A stretch of 64,000 nucleotides of DNA from Tenebrio molitor (taxonomy: Eukaryota; Arthropoda; Insecta; Coleoptera; Tenebrionidae): the NCBI RefSeq assembly GCF_963966145.1, contig NC_091052.1, forward strand, positions 20,026,001 through 20,090,000, written 5' to 3'. The notes below the pieces were generated by a model that did no database searches, was not told the origin of the DNA, and worked only from the letters and a program-made list of their open reading frames with translations. The translations under genes and the position numbers were made by a program. Below are positions 10,523-21,673 of the stretch, one piece after another (positions within the stretch are counted from its first letter, which is position 1; every line of letters starts with the position of its first letter).

Positions 10523-11436
10523 TTCTATGGAAAATATTTAATCCAAACTATGATTTTCTGGTCCCTTTGTGCCTTTATTTGGTTCAAAAAAATTGAAATT
10601 ATAGTACTTAAAAGCCATGTCACTTGGAGAATAGTTTGACATGCACAAAGTAATAATTTTTGCCGTGGAGGTCGCCATTCACCGGACGATTTTCACTTGT
10701 TCTAAGAACAATTCGATCAATGCTAAAACGGCTCATTGAAACGGCCGTATATAGCGAAGCTATAGTGAATTTTAGTCGACCATTCTCATAACATGAGTGA
10801 GACTAGTATTGTAGTATTGCCGATAGGTGGCGCTACCGCCAGTAGTGGAAATCTGTCTACTAGTTTGTCTAACGTTGCGAGGCTGGCGGCACATCCAAAA
10901 TTGCGATGGAGGACAATAATTTATAATGACCCTGTACAATAAATTGTAGGTACAAGAAGTTTTTTCTACGAAACTACCATATGAGTTTCGAATTGAAAAA
11001 TGGATACCTATACGTTCGCATCAATAAGTTTTTGCGCGATTGTACTCTATTTGCTTGTTTACCACGTCTGTTTCCAAGACGGTAAGCTCTGTTTACTCGT
11101 TGCTAACGATAAAATCGACGGTAAGTAATTTTTGGTGTTCTAGAACGGTAAGTCAAGGGTTATTCAAAATTAATCGATTATTGTAATAATTTTTATGTAG
11201 ACACAAGTGGAAGACAAGATGTGGGGGCCCTTTCTGGAAACTCATAAAGCTCTTGTAGTCGGCTTTCCTTGCCGCTACTATAATAGCATTAGCAAACTTG
11301 CCGCGATATTGGCATTGTCAAAATTTTCATACCTCGCATTTTCCTTGTCTTCTTGATTCGTATTGCATTGCATCCTAGTTAAGAATGTTTGATGAATATT
11401 CAATCGCGCAAAAAATCTCATAAGCATCACGAACGT
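10523..11436. other. no gene recognised
   Basis: Mixed AT-rich sequence without coding signatures or clear repeats. Confidence 0.35.
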
Positions 11437-11493
11437 TAATGACAATGTACCGATCTCAGACAATATTTGTCTTCGATCGGTACATTGTCATTA
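11437..11493. repeat. 57-base near-perfect hairpin
   Basis: Arms TAATGACAATGTACCGATC and its exact complement (11437-11455, 11475-11493) flank TC and TC mismatches and an inner stem AGACAA/TTGTCT around a TAT loop. It lies 312 bases upstream of the start of DRAM gene A. It could be a MITE remnant or a transcribed hairpin. No homologue was seen elsewhere in the window. Confidence 0.75.
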
Positions 11494-11804
11494 CTGTTCT
11501 TTATACTTAATATATCTACTATTGCATTATTAATCGAGTGACATCTTCAGAAGGACATACAAATTTTATTAACTATATGTAGCAGCTAGTAATCATATTT
11601 CTTAGTCTTTGTTCCAATCCAAGCGTCCGAGTATAAATATATAATTACCTATTCAAACATTCTTTTAGGTACTTCTTATTTTTTGATGATATAATTCTAT
11701 GTAAGTCTCTTTTTAGATCATTTTCTTGTAGATTCTTATTTAAGTGCATTTGAATGAAACAATCAGTTAATATTTTGTCACTTATTGTTAGAAGAAACAG
11801 TGCA
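11494..11804. other. upstream region of DRAM gene A
   Basis: AT-rich 311 bases between the hairpin and the chosen start. It presumably holds the promoter and 5' UTR, but I see no decisive core motif. An in-frame upstream ATG occurs at 11754. Confidence 0.35.
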
Positions 11805-13776
11805 ATGGCTGTCGAAAGAATTTTTTGTTTGCCAATAACAATAGCTTTATTATTAATCTTTACAGTGACTGTTACGTTTGTTCAGTTACATTTTCATAAA
11901 GGAATAAATTTACATTTTATGATTTTTAGATTCTGGATATCACGGACACTTGGGCATCTAACGTATTTACCACCTTACATTAGTGACTCACGTTCTAAAC
12001 CCCCAGAAATTTGTATTTTCGGTCAAATATTAAATATAACAGCTGTGTTGGGTATGATTTATTTACGAGTAGTATGGACCAAGAATAAATTCTGACAAAG
12101 AAATGACACCGAACACGCATGGATGTCCAGATTTACTGAAGATTGAGGTTATCCACCACTACTACCTCTGTGACAATGATACGTCCAGATGACAACGACG
12201 TAAATATGGAGGTGTATACAAGGTATCACAGCCACAGCCACAGCTGATCTGTAACCTGTATAGTGCGTTCACAATCGACTCTTCAACACCTACTATGAGG
12301 TGAAAATTAAAAAAACACCCGATATTTCACGAGTGATAATGAACCCGACGGAATTGAAAATGCAACCAACAACACATTAGGAAAGAAAACTTGGATATTT
12401 TCTGCGTCCATATCATACACTGCGTTTTTTATTTCGCTGAACATACAATGTAAAATGGCTATGTTCAGTTCTAAAATGACCAAGTCAATTCATTTGAAAT
12501 AGGCAACCAAACTTACAGATCCATGAATCCTATGTTCAGTCAAATAAAAAACTCACGGTTATCCAGGTCTGCTTAGCAAGTGTATTGTGGGTTGCATTTT
12601 TAATTCCATCGGGCTTATTTATCACTCGTGAAATACCCTGTAGGTACAGAATGGCAAAGAGGTGGTTGTGAACTGATTTTTATTTACATTTTTTCGTGAG
12701 TCTTTTGAAAAGTTGGGCAGACATGCGTGTCGCTTCACATTTCTTTGTCAGTATTTATTCTGTGGTAGAGAGACATTTTTATACATAGTTACTGTAGTTT
12801 CAATTTGGTTGTAGGTCGTAAAATTTTATGGTACTTTAAGTTAAAGATCTTGCGGGGCTTATAAATCCTAGTTTACCACTAGCAGGTAATATTTTAAGCA
12901 GGGTTGTATTGTACATTTGGTATATTTGCATTGTGTGGCAAACGGCACGCGCCGCTTTCCAACCTTTTCAAACCCAACCATTGTGCCCGTTAATCGCTCA
13001 TAATATCCAATAAAATTTTACGACCTACAACCAAATTGAAACTACAATACAGTGTTTGCCTTTTTGCTTTGTCTGTTAGAAAAATTCACATTATTCAATG
13101 ACATTTTTTTAGTGGCCATACTAATATATGTTAAATACCGACAGACAAAAGAAATTTTGTCGATATACAATTTTTCTGATTTGTATAAATTGAACAAAGT
13201 TTCTTCGTGTGCGGGATACATGGCTGCTGTTGGAGTAACTATAGTGGCCAACTTTCAAGAAACAAATGCTTTTATTTTTCATTTTATTGGGGCCCTAATT
13301 GCCTTTGGATGCGGTGCTGTTTATCAATGCTCACAGGTTTTTGTAAAGATAAATCTATATTTTTTACATACACTTATTTTTGTAGAGTATTCTTTCTTAT
13401 AAAATACGAATGGTGTTTGGAAATGTACAAGTCATGTCGCTTAAAATTGCAGTGGCCGTGTTCTCTGCAATAAGTTTTCTTGTATTTTTTGTTTGTACTT
13501 TAATTTTATTCTACGATATGAATGGTAAGTTTTCAAACTAGGTATTTATAGGCTTTAAAATATTTTTATATTTTTGCTTCAGATTTAACAAAATGGACAG
13601 AATCAGATGGATTTTCCGCAATAAATTTTTCAAGTATAATTGCTGAGTGGAGTTGTGCATGTTGTATGATACTTTACATTTCAATTTTTGCATACGATTT
13701 TGGGAATGTGGTGATATCTGAACCGATAATTGTCTTACGAGATCAATTTATAACAAGGTTACACGTCAGAAAATAA
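11805..13776 (+). CDS. DRAM/TMEM150-like membrane protein, paralogue A
   Basis: Five exons join into 249 codons plus stop: 11805-11875, 11930-12051, 13113-13336, 13386-13524 and 13583-13776. The family (Frag1/DRAM/Sfk1) consists of multi-pass membrane proteins. Vertebrate DRAM acts at lysosomes in autophagy, and Sfk1/TMEM150 members act at the plasma membrane in phosphoinositide homeostasis. The signature loop PYISDSRSKPPEICIFG sits after the first membrane segment. IVANFQET and IAEWSCAC mark the later conserved loops. Hydrophobic helices are evident in each exon. The ATG at 11805 was preferred over the in-frame one at 11754 because paralogues B and C start about 20-24 residues before the same junction. 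Intron 1 is only 54 bases and keeps the frame open if retained. Intron 2 (12052-13112) holds three MITE pieces. The specific substrate or compartment cannot be told. Confidence 0.85.
12240..12312. mobile_element. half copy of the 36886 MITE family
   Basis: This matches one arm of the MITE at 36886-37059 (TTCACAATCGACTCTTCAAC, ending AAAAACACCC). The other arm is absent. It lies in intron 2 of DRAM gene A. Confidence 0.6.
12318..12642. mobile_element. MITE in intron 2 of DRAM gene A
   Basis: Inverted arms of about 65 bases, outer string TATTTCACGAGTGATAA, then CGGAATT and ATGCAACC. Similar single arms occur at about 40918-40980 and 58618-58682. Confidence 0.7.
12793..13046. mobile_element. 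MITE close to the exon 3 acceptor of DRAM gene A
   Basis: Inverted ends TGTAGTTTCAATTTGGTTGT continue through AGGTCGTAAAATTTTAT. The right edge is about 65 bases from the exon 3 acceptor at 13112. Confidence 0.75.
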
Positions 13777-14060
13777 CGGTTTCTATTTACGTCTTAAATG
13801 CATTTCAACCATAGTTGTACTATTTTTCTTGAAATGACCTGAATATGTCTATCTTAGCTATAGATTTTATGTCAGCTTTGTTTAGATTACAGGTTGCATC
13901 ACGATGTACATTTTCTTTATGCATACACGATTTAGGTAACTTTACATGGACTAACTAATATTAAAATACTGCAGTGACATTTCATGATCAAATAGTAAAT
14001 CGGTCTCATTTTACCAAACGCAAGGTAGAGTTTCTAGTACCTAACGTAAGAATAAAAGTC

Positions 14061-14962
14061 ATGTTGAAACACTTGCCCGTATTTTTATTTTGCGCAGTTC
14101 ATCTAACTTTAGCAGTGACGTATGTACTTTTTCTTTCATTTTATTCTTAATTGTTGATTATTTTTGCAGTTTTTCAATTGCACTTCATTTAAAACATGTA
14201 ACTTACTTTTTACCATACATTAGTGATTCTGGAGCTTTTCCACCTGAAAGTTGCATATTTGGACAAATGTTAAATTTTGTTGCAGCCTTGAGTAAGATTT
14301 AATCGAATATAATGTGTTTCTTTATATAACAGACCTGTTTTAGTATGTGTTACAATGTACGTACGGTACTTACAGATTAGAGAAATTTTTAATAAACACG
14401 ATTTTTCATGTGGATATTATCGTTTGAATAAAATAGCTTTTTGTATAGGTACAACGGCTTGTTTAGGATGCAGTATTGTTGCAAATTTTCAGGAAACAAC
14501 AATGTTATTAGTTCACTGGATTGGTGCTATCATGTTGTTCACTTTAGGGGCTGTGTATCAGTGTCTTCAGGTTGACGATCAAGAAACATTTACTTTTTAA
14601 AATAATATTTGTTGTTGTAGAGTATAATCTATTTTAAAATACGTGTTGTTTTTGGAAATAGAATGTTGAACATGATTAGAGCAATTTTGGCAGCAATTTC
14701 TACTGGCTCAGTTGTTAGTTTCGTGATTTTCGGATTAATTGCTGGCAGTCAGTTTAAAGGTAATGACGTAACGAAATGGAAAGAGGACGATGGAGGATTT
14801 AATTTTCATATTATTAGTACAACTAGCGAATGGATATGTGCTGGATGTACGATGACTTACCTTTTGTGCTTTGTGTGGGATTTTAGGAGAATCACTCTAA
14901 ACGAACCGGAAATATTTGTTCACGATGATGTTGCTGTACCACTCAAAATTTATAGAAAATAA
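14061..14962 (+). CDS. DRAM/TMEM150-like membrane protein, paralogue B
   Basis: Four exons give 249 codons plus stop: 14061-14119, 14170-14291, 14344-14570 and 14621-14962. Junction phases and exon sizes match gene A (exon 2 is 122 bases in A, B and C). The intron between the fourth and fifth coding segments is absent here and the frame runs straight through GSQFKGNDVTKW. Family marks: LPYISDSGAFPPESCIFG, SIVANFQET, and HIISTTSEWICAGC in the last conserved loop. The C-terminal tail after the final helix is short and charged (EPEIFVHDDV). The gene lies 284 bases downstream of gene A, so the pair looks like a tandem duplication. Whether the paralogues differ in location or role cannot be told. 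Confidence 0.88.
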
Positions 14963-15182
14963 AACCATGTATGTTAAGCAGTGAATATTATTTATATATG
15001 TTGCAGCAGGACCTACACAGTTTTAGTTAAAATTATTGGACCAGAATACAATTAATTTTTAATTAATTCATTTATCTCCAAGCGGTCGAAAATCGCGTCT
15101 TTGTGTATCTCCATTGAGACGGTTAACGTGTCAATTTTTTCTGACCGGAGTAGAAGTGTCTGTTTCTGTGATGATGACTTGG

Positions 15183-15390
15183 ACCACAATGTATGATCCA
15201 ATTTTTGTTGAATGCTCGAAGGACCAATCTTGATAGATGAATATGTTTGCGGTCACAATGGATGACCGGTTTTTGTAGTTGAGGGTCACAATGGATGACA
15301 AACGTTTTGCTTGATGTAGATCACAATGGATGATCCAGTTTCGTCGTACCAATGTTTCGTGCGATTAGTTGAGGGTCACAATGGATGACC
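15183..15390. repeat. spaced array of GGTCACAATGGATGACC motifs
   Basis: Five copies of a 16-17-base motif with at most a few changes lie at about 15183, 15252, 15284, 15319 and 15374, with unlike spacers of 15-40 bases. Each copy contains GGTCA and TGACC in opposite directions around seven bases. The array lies 220 bases past the stop of DRAM gene B. Confidence 0.7.
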
Positions 15391-15760
15391 AAATTAAATA
15401 TGTATGTTCCTTTGAACTTCGTTTATTTAAACTCAACACTTAATAATACACAATGTCAACAAGAGTACACAATGAATTTACAGAATGTTTGCAAAAATCA
15501 TGACCAAGAATTCCTACCAAGAAATCCATAAAAATTAGAATGTTCTTAGAATTTATATTTTTCGGGGTAGGTAGCGTCCACCCCGTGAGTGGGCGTTGCT
15601 TCCCCACCTCGCATATCTATGACGTCGCTGAGGCCCCATCGGCCGTAACATCCGCAACAGTGTCCATAGGCGGCTTGACCGAGTCAAATGTAAGGTAATT
15701 TGAAGCATTTGTCAGGATTTATTTATCAATTACAACTATCAAGCATACGAAATATACTAA
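15391..15760. other. no gene recognised
   Basis: Includes a short GC-rich stretch at 15560-15670. No coding signature. Confidence 0.35.
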
Positions 15761-15920
15761 GGTCCGGTTTCTGGAAACATTTTATTTGGCCAGTTAGTTA
15801 ACTCTCCGATAAATACAAAAATCATGTAATGTGATTGGTCACTTTCTAGCGTTTCTATAGCAACGCTTGATTTAACCGGCCGTTAAGTTCAAGTTATCGG
15901 ACCGTTCCAGAAACTGGGCC
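15761..15920. mobile_element. Harbinger-type MITE, 160 bp, TAA-flanked
   Basis: The ends GGTCCGGTTTCTGGAA and GGCCCAGTTTCTGGAA (inward) are inverted. TAA is duplicated at 15758-15760 and 15921-15923. GG-initial ends with a three-base TWA duplication are typical of PIF/Harbinger. Confidence 0.75.
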
Positions 15921-16149
15921 TAAATAACAAAAAAAAAAAACGAAACACATAGAAGGGGTTTGATTTTTAAGATGAAACTTTGCAAATAGCTAAAGGATCT
16001 AACAAACAATAAATGATGAAAATTTGAATGAAATTCGACAGGAGGTAAACATTTTTTGCAATTTTTTTCTTCTGCTGTCTGTGTTGATTACAATTTAATT
16101 ATTCTGGTAGTTTTTTGAAACGTTTTCAAACTGCAGAAAGCTGTACCGC

Positions 16150-17770
16150 GTGTAAAAAGTGACAAAGTATGCCCTCAGTTAGAAGACGTGTCACGGTTCG
16201 GAAATTCCGTTCCGTTCGCTCATCGATTTTTGCGGGTTTTCCCGGATTGGAAGGCCCAAGGGTTTCACTAATGCTTGGGGATGCACCATCGTTACTCGAA
16301 CACCTAGAAAGTAACCTCGAAAATAACCAACTCGGCAAACGCTCGCTCACAATTAGACCGAGAATTACCGCAAATTACCGCGACCGTTTTGTTCGTTTAT
16401 CGTTATCGTTGATCCCTCTTTTTACCTAGTCTTGCCTTTGAGTTTTTTCCCGGTTTTCTTGTTCTTTCACGTTTGGCCCCGGCCGATGAGGTGGCCGGAA
16501 TGGTGCCTTTTCCCTCAAAATTTCAGCGGGACGGTAGCTACATACCGTCGGGTTTGTCAGGTCGCGAACCTTGGCCCTGTGCCAGAAAAAAATTCATTCT
16601 TACCTATCTTCTTCGGAGTTTGGGCAAGTCGCTTGAACGTCCCTTTTCCCTTTTGGACTCCTACGTCAAGACTGGCTAGGCTTTTTTGGGATAGTTGATA
16701 AATATTCGGTTCGACGCGATTTTTCCTCTTTCTCGTGCAAGTATCGTCACTGGGTGCACTTCGCGGCCATTGTCGCTTGGACATCACCGATTTCGGGATC
16801 TGGGCGAAGTCTCCTGTACCCCGACAAAAAAGTTGAGTGGTTCTCCGTTTCGTTGCCGTTTGTGTATCTTGGAACCCTAACTTGTGCGGAAATTCCGGAT
16901 CTCTGGGAGTCACGACCTTGCACGTCCCCCAAAAAAAGACCTCACGCCAACTGAGTAAGTCACGTTTTTCAACCCTAATCGGTACTAATTTGCGTCTCCT
17001 TTTTCACGAAAGGGTCTTTTTTTTTACTTCTCTCTCTATCTTCCGTTTCGTCACGTCTGCCGTACTCTTTCTTCCCGTCGCTTCGTTGTTCCGGCGAAAA
17101 GGAGTGTAATCTGGAGAACCCCTTCACCCCTCCGGAGAACAGCAGCGGAGATCAGGCTGCAGTCGCCGAAGAACCACGGTGCGAGGATCTACTCCCTCAG
17201 GACGCCACGAATCTCGCTGGTTCCAGGTCAGAGCAGTCCGATTCTTCTCCATCTTGTCGGCCCTGAGGTTATCTGCCTCCGCCGCGGCCTCCGTTCTTTC
17301 GCGGGAAGATACGTTTTTACGGCGGCAACTTTCACCTTCTCTCCTCTTTTGTGTTGTCGCCACCTTCAGTGGCAGTTTTTTTGTGTCGTTATTCAATTTT
17401 AGAAATCATCACATTTTATTTTGTAAATCCGCCCCCGGTAATAATTGTTTGCGTTGTGTCGTAGGTCGAGTACCATTTTTTTTATGCGGTCGCACCGAAA
17501 ACTTGTACAAGTCTCGTCGGCGACTGACTCGGAAGTCAGTTTAGCTTAGTTTCAAATTACTCTTCTTATATTACCGGACCAGACCTCATTTTTCTTTTTT
17601 TTGTATGTATCTTGTTACATATTTAAAATTGTTAAAATAATTGTTTTGCGCGTGTTACAGGGAGACAATTTAGTAGTCTAGATTCTAATACTGAGTAGCC
17701 ATAGAGAGAATATAGTTTTGTTTAGTTGTTTACATAAATAAATGTGACGGTTAACGTTTTTGAGAATCTG
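16150..17770 (+). repeat. GC-rich non-coding block, possibly long LTR or retroelement leader
   Basis: A sharp rise in GC, many short overlapping ORFs in all frames with no family signature, and a downstream AATAAATG at about 17740 followed by a return to AT-rich sequence. This suits a long LTR or 5' leader of a retroelement on the plus strand, but no matching second copy, primer-binding site or internal gene was found. A host non-coding exon is an alternative. Confidence 0.3.
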
Positions 17771-19079
17771 TGCATCATTTTCCTTGCTCTCGAAGTTTTC
17801 CTCAAAGAATTCTGCAATAAAAAAATAATTTAATTGCCCCCTTTATTTGTACATATCACCTTCCCCTTACATCTTTGCAGGGGACATCAAACAATTTTTC
17901 ATTTCATTTTTCAAGTTTATCACCTGTATCATAATTAATTTTTAATTAAACGTGTTAACCGAAGCACTTGTTTCATTGCGGGTACCGGCTTTGGAGTATC
18001 ACTGGATCCGGGTACTCCCGTCTCAGCGCTGCCGGAGGATCCTGGCGCCCTGTTTCTTTATCGTTTTGGGTCGAGTTAACTTTTCCCTTTGACCCCGCCC
18101 CAAGACTGAGCTACCGGCGACTATTGACAGCAGCCGACCCAAAAGAAAAAATTATCGTGGCAGACGTAATCAATTTTACCAATTAAGTTCTTCTGAGCGA
18201 GGGCGCATAATTTGTCTACGAGAAGCAGGATTTTCGACAATTTCGTACCGATAAATTGCAACTCAGGGTAACGGAAAAGTGAGCACTGTATTGCATTGTT
18301 GACAGGCATAGGCAAATATTCCACTCGTTACACAAAATAACGCATTTCCTAACTGGTTACATAAATAGCTATTTTGTGAAAATTACAAAGCTTAGCACTG
18401 TTTTAAACAATAATATTATCTAGTCATTTAAAAAAAAAACTCAAGGTATATCTATTTTTGCAATAAAAAAACTTTTGAACACTTCTCCAACGTATACGGT
18501 TATCACTTATTAGGTACATATCTTTCTGGCTTGACAAAATTTCGCATTTTTTCACTCAGTTTCCATGCAGACGCTTTTAAAGAAATAATTAAACTAAAGA
18601 TTTTTTCCAACATCGATTATGAAAATGATGCTTTCATCACTCAACCCGATTGTTCTTATCACCAGCCCTAATCCCTTACCGTTCACTACCTGCTACAAGA
18701 CCTGAGAATTTCTGACCGCCGGGAGGAACTCTGCTGCCGCCCGTGTTCCCGGGTCAGATCGACGAAGAAGCACTACAGCAGCTCAAGACCGCTGTTTAAC
18801 AATAATGACATTAAGAGACCGTCACAGTTTAATAAATTAAATTATCCCTATCAAAATAAAGCCTCTAAAAAGCGAAATAACGAAATTATTATCCAATATT
18901 TAACTGGTCTCACTGTGGGGTTTAACGAGTCAGCCGTTGTGGGCGTGTCCATAATGTCAGATGTGATGTCAAAATCAAAAATAGCGCAAGCAAGGTGGTC
19001 GTTCAGTGTTAAAAACTAAACAGTTTGTAATGATCTGAATACATTACTTTTTCCGCCAAATATTCGAACCTGCGCAAAA
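17771..19079. other. no gene recognised; one partial hairpin element
   Basis: Contains GC-rich patches at 17985-18150 and 18690-18790 and, at about 18305-18380 on the minus strand, a string matching the start of the conserved-end hairpin family (AAATAGCTATTTATGTAACC). Its far end is unclear. Confidence 0.35.
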
Positions 19080-20760
19080 CGGTAACAAATGTGGTCGTGA
19101 TCGTCATCGAAGCGGAGGAGCCCTACGTTGTGTTTTTCTTTTGGCGGAAAAGGTTGGAAGAGTACCGCAAATAAAACACACATGTGAGGGACGCGAAATA
19201 CCTTTTATTGAAAAATGCCTGTGAGAACGTTGATTTTCGGCGAACAAATGAAATGAATCCAAGATTAACGGGGGCCAAGTATAACAAAGTAAAGAAAATC
19301 AACTAGCTGAGGCCATTACAAAGAACAAACAACAATATTAATACAGCAACGTTTAGAATAAACACAACTGGTAAATGACAACAAAAATGACAAGTTAAAG
19401 GTTGCAAAAAAAAAACACAATTAACAAATTGATAATGCAGTTATCACAGACAGGGACGGATGAAAAACCCTCTTCAAAAACCGTATCCGAGGTATTACTC
19501 ATATTTTACAATTACAATTCCAAGTTTAATTAGTAACTACGCGGTCAAGGTACGCCGACGGGAGCTTAGAGCTGGAGGTAACAAACTCTCGGCCGCGAGG
19601 GGACTCAGAAGAATAATCTGAATCGGCTTGAGACCAGCGACGTTTCTAGATACTCGGGTTAGTAATGAACGTCGAGCTATTTCACCGACCAAGAAAGAGT
19701 GACAGAGCGCCTCGGGGTTGTACGATGAGCATCCCAAGCCGCTGCGAGCAGAGCTTGCTCCGCCTTCCCCAACCAACCGTTTACCGACAAAAACCTAAGA
19801 TCTCTAGAACCGCGACGGAGGTTTCACGTCAGCATCCCAGAGCCGCATCGAGCAGGACTTAGGTCCGCCTCCGCTAACGGCCATAACTTAACCGTGGCCT
19901 CCACAGAAATTTACTAGACAACCCCACGACTTCCTGATTGAAACCTAACTCCCATAGGGGCGCACTTACAACATTTTACTTTAACTCTTCCGAAATCTAG
20001 CGGGGCTTAGCAACAACACAAAGCAAACCCGAGTTTAATTCGATCGAACAAAGCGTGACATTAAACAATGAGAAAATTCAACAACAAAAACATTCAACAT
20101 TAAACAATGATCAAATAAAAGGGAACAAAGCGCAAAGTTAAATAACGATAAAATAAAAACACATTAAATGGCACATAAATAACGAATAAAATAATCGCTG
20201 GCTGGTAGAGTACCGTTAGAAAATGTTAGTGAAAGCAAAACAAAATGGACGCGCGCGGCTACCAATTTTCGAAATTACCAGATCGGCAAAAAGAAAATGA
20301 ACCCTCCGGGGAAAACTTAGGACTAACGCTTAAAATTAACAAATGGGAGTTTCTCCATGGAAACAGCATGCAACAAAATGATATTTACAACATACCCTTA
20401 CCACGTGGTCCTGGTCCCAAAAGCCAAAAACAGAAAGGCAACGAAAGTGGGATAAATTACCCGTGTGGATTAAAAAAACGCCGGATTCTCCACGGGGACA
20501 CAAAATATCTACTCGGAACGGTAGTGTAATTGGTTCAGATTTAACTTACAGATTTTTGGAATATTGGATCGCTTTTCGCAAGGTGTGTTCGTTTCGAAAA
20601 ACCAAACAAAAGTGCCCTACCCCCTTCAACTACCCGCGCGAGAGACCGCTTCACCCCCGCTATATTTCCGCTCTCCGCGTTGCCAACTCCCCAAGATTAC
20701 CAACCCCATCTTTTAGTTCCTAGTTTAGCCGCTAGTACCTTCACATTTGGCGCGCTCTCG
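19080..20760 (-). repeat. LTR-like non-coding block on the minus strand
   Basis: Read on the minus strand, this block starts GC-rich, becomes T-rich, and reaches TCAATAAAAGG near 19210 shortly before its end. That is the layout of a long LTR with a polyadenylation signal. No tandem partner, integrase or reverse transcriptase is adjacent. The ORF at 20245-20529 on the plus strand has no recognisable domain. It could be a solo LTR. Confidence 0.3.
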
Positions 20761-21054
20761 TGGCGGTACCGGGAATTAAAATTTAAATTTTAAACTGGGT
20801 CACTACAAGTTGTAAGTTGTCATCGTTTGCTAGTTACGTTTTGATAATTTTTGTTATATTTAGCGAATATCTGAAGTTTGTCTGATGCCATTGAAAACGA
20901 AATGCGTTGCACCGCTGCAGGCCAGAACTGACACAGATCGCGGCAAATTACGTGGAAATTTATTTATTTTTTTGAAGTGAAACTTTTTATGGGAGGGTTT
21001 GGAAATTCTGATCGGCAACCTTTTTGTGTGACGAAAAGTGGTGGGGGTGGTGTT

Positions 21055-21153
21055 GGTAATTTCGCCACCAAGCATTATTACGAGATTAAGATACAGGTTA
21101 ATTCGCCACCACCGTTTAATGGCATGCTAAGCCTACCGGTAATTTCGCCACTG
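21055..21153. repeat. three GGTAATTTCGCCACCA repeats
   Basis: Copies at 21055-21070, 21096-21111 and 21138-21153, about 41-42 bases apart. The complement of the same motif occurs at 21594-21610, 21657-21673 and 23341-23357, on the other side of a perfect palindrome. Confidence 0.75.
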
Positions 21154-21298
21154 TACTTCCCGGAATTAATCTACATTCTACACCTACCTGCCCATAAGGA
21201 CGGCGCCGGCAGACGGCCGACCTAAATATTTCTGTATCTGAAAGTCTGAGACAGGAAAACAAGTAAATGCATCTATATGGAAAAACAATTTATTATTT

Positions 21299-21373
21299 AA
21301 GATTACAATGGAAAGATTAATTCTTAAAAATAAAATTTTTATTTTTAAGAATTAATCTTTCCATTGTAATCTT
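21299..21373. repeat. perfect 75-base palindrome
   Basis: Two exact 37-base inverted arms (21299-21335 and 21337-21373) are separated by one base. The arms begin AAGATTACAATGGAAAGATT. Nothing like it was seen elsewhere in the window. It can extrude as a cruciform or, if transcribed, form a long duplex. Confidence 0.9.
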
Positions 21374-21673
21374 ATTGTTATGTCGCTTTATCATATTATT
21401 TATAAATTTTTGTCTGTCTCTGACATGTTTATTATAAATTTTTGCTACTAAATCTTTGTATTTTCAGATAAGTGTCTATTTGAAATTCTTTCAGTTTTTC
21501 TTAAAACACCTATAAAGTTAGGTCAGGTGTCAGGTAGTTACTTGAATCCACCCTTATTGGGTATGACCCTAAATAAAAATGTATTGAAAAGTATTGGCGG
21601 CGAAATTACCGATGGGATTTTACTCAACGGAGATGCGCAAAAGATTAAGGTAATTACTGGTGGCGAGGATTCC

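Noticed and set aside
11754..11804. In-frame upstream ATG for DRAM gene A
   Set aside because: It would add 17 residues not found in paralogues B and C. The ATG at 11805 gives an equal-length protein.
16169..17544. Several overlapping ORFs of 60-120 codons on both strands
   Set aside because: Typical of GC-rich non-coding sequence. No domain, no consistent frame and no paralogue.
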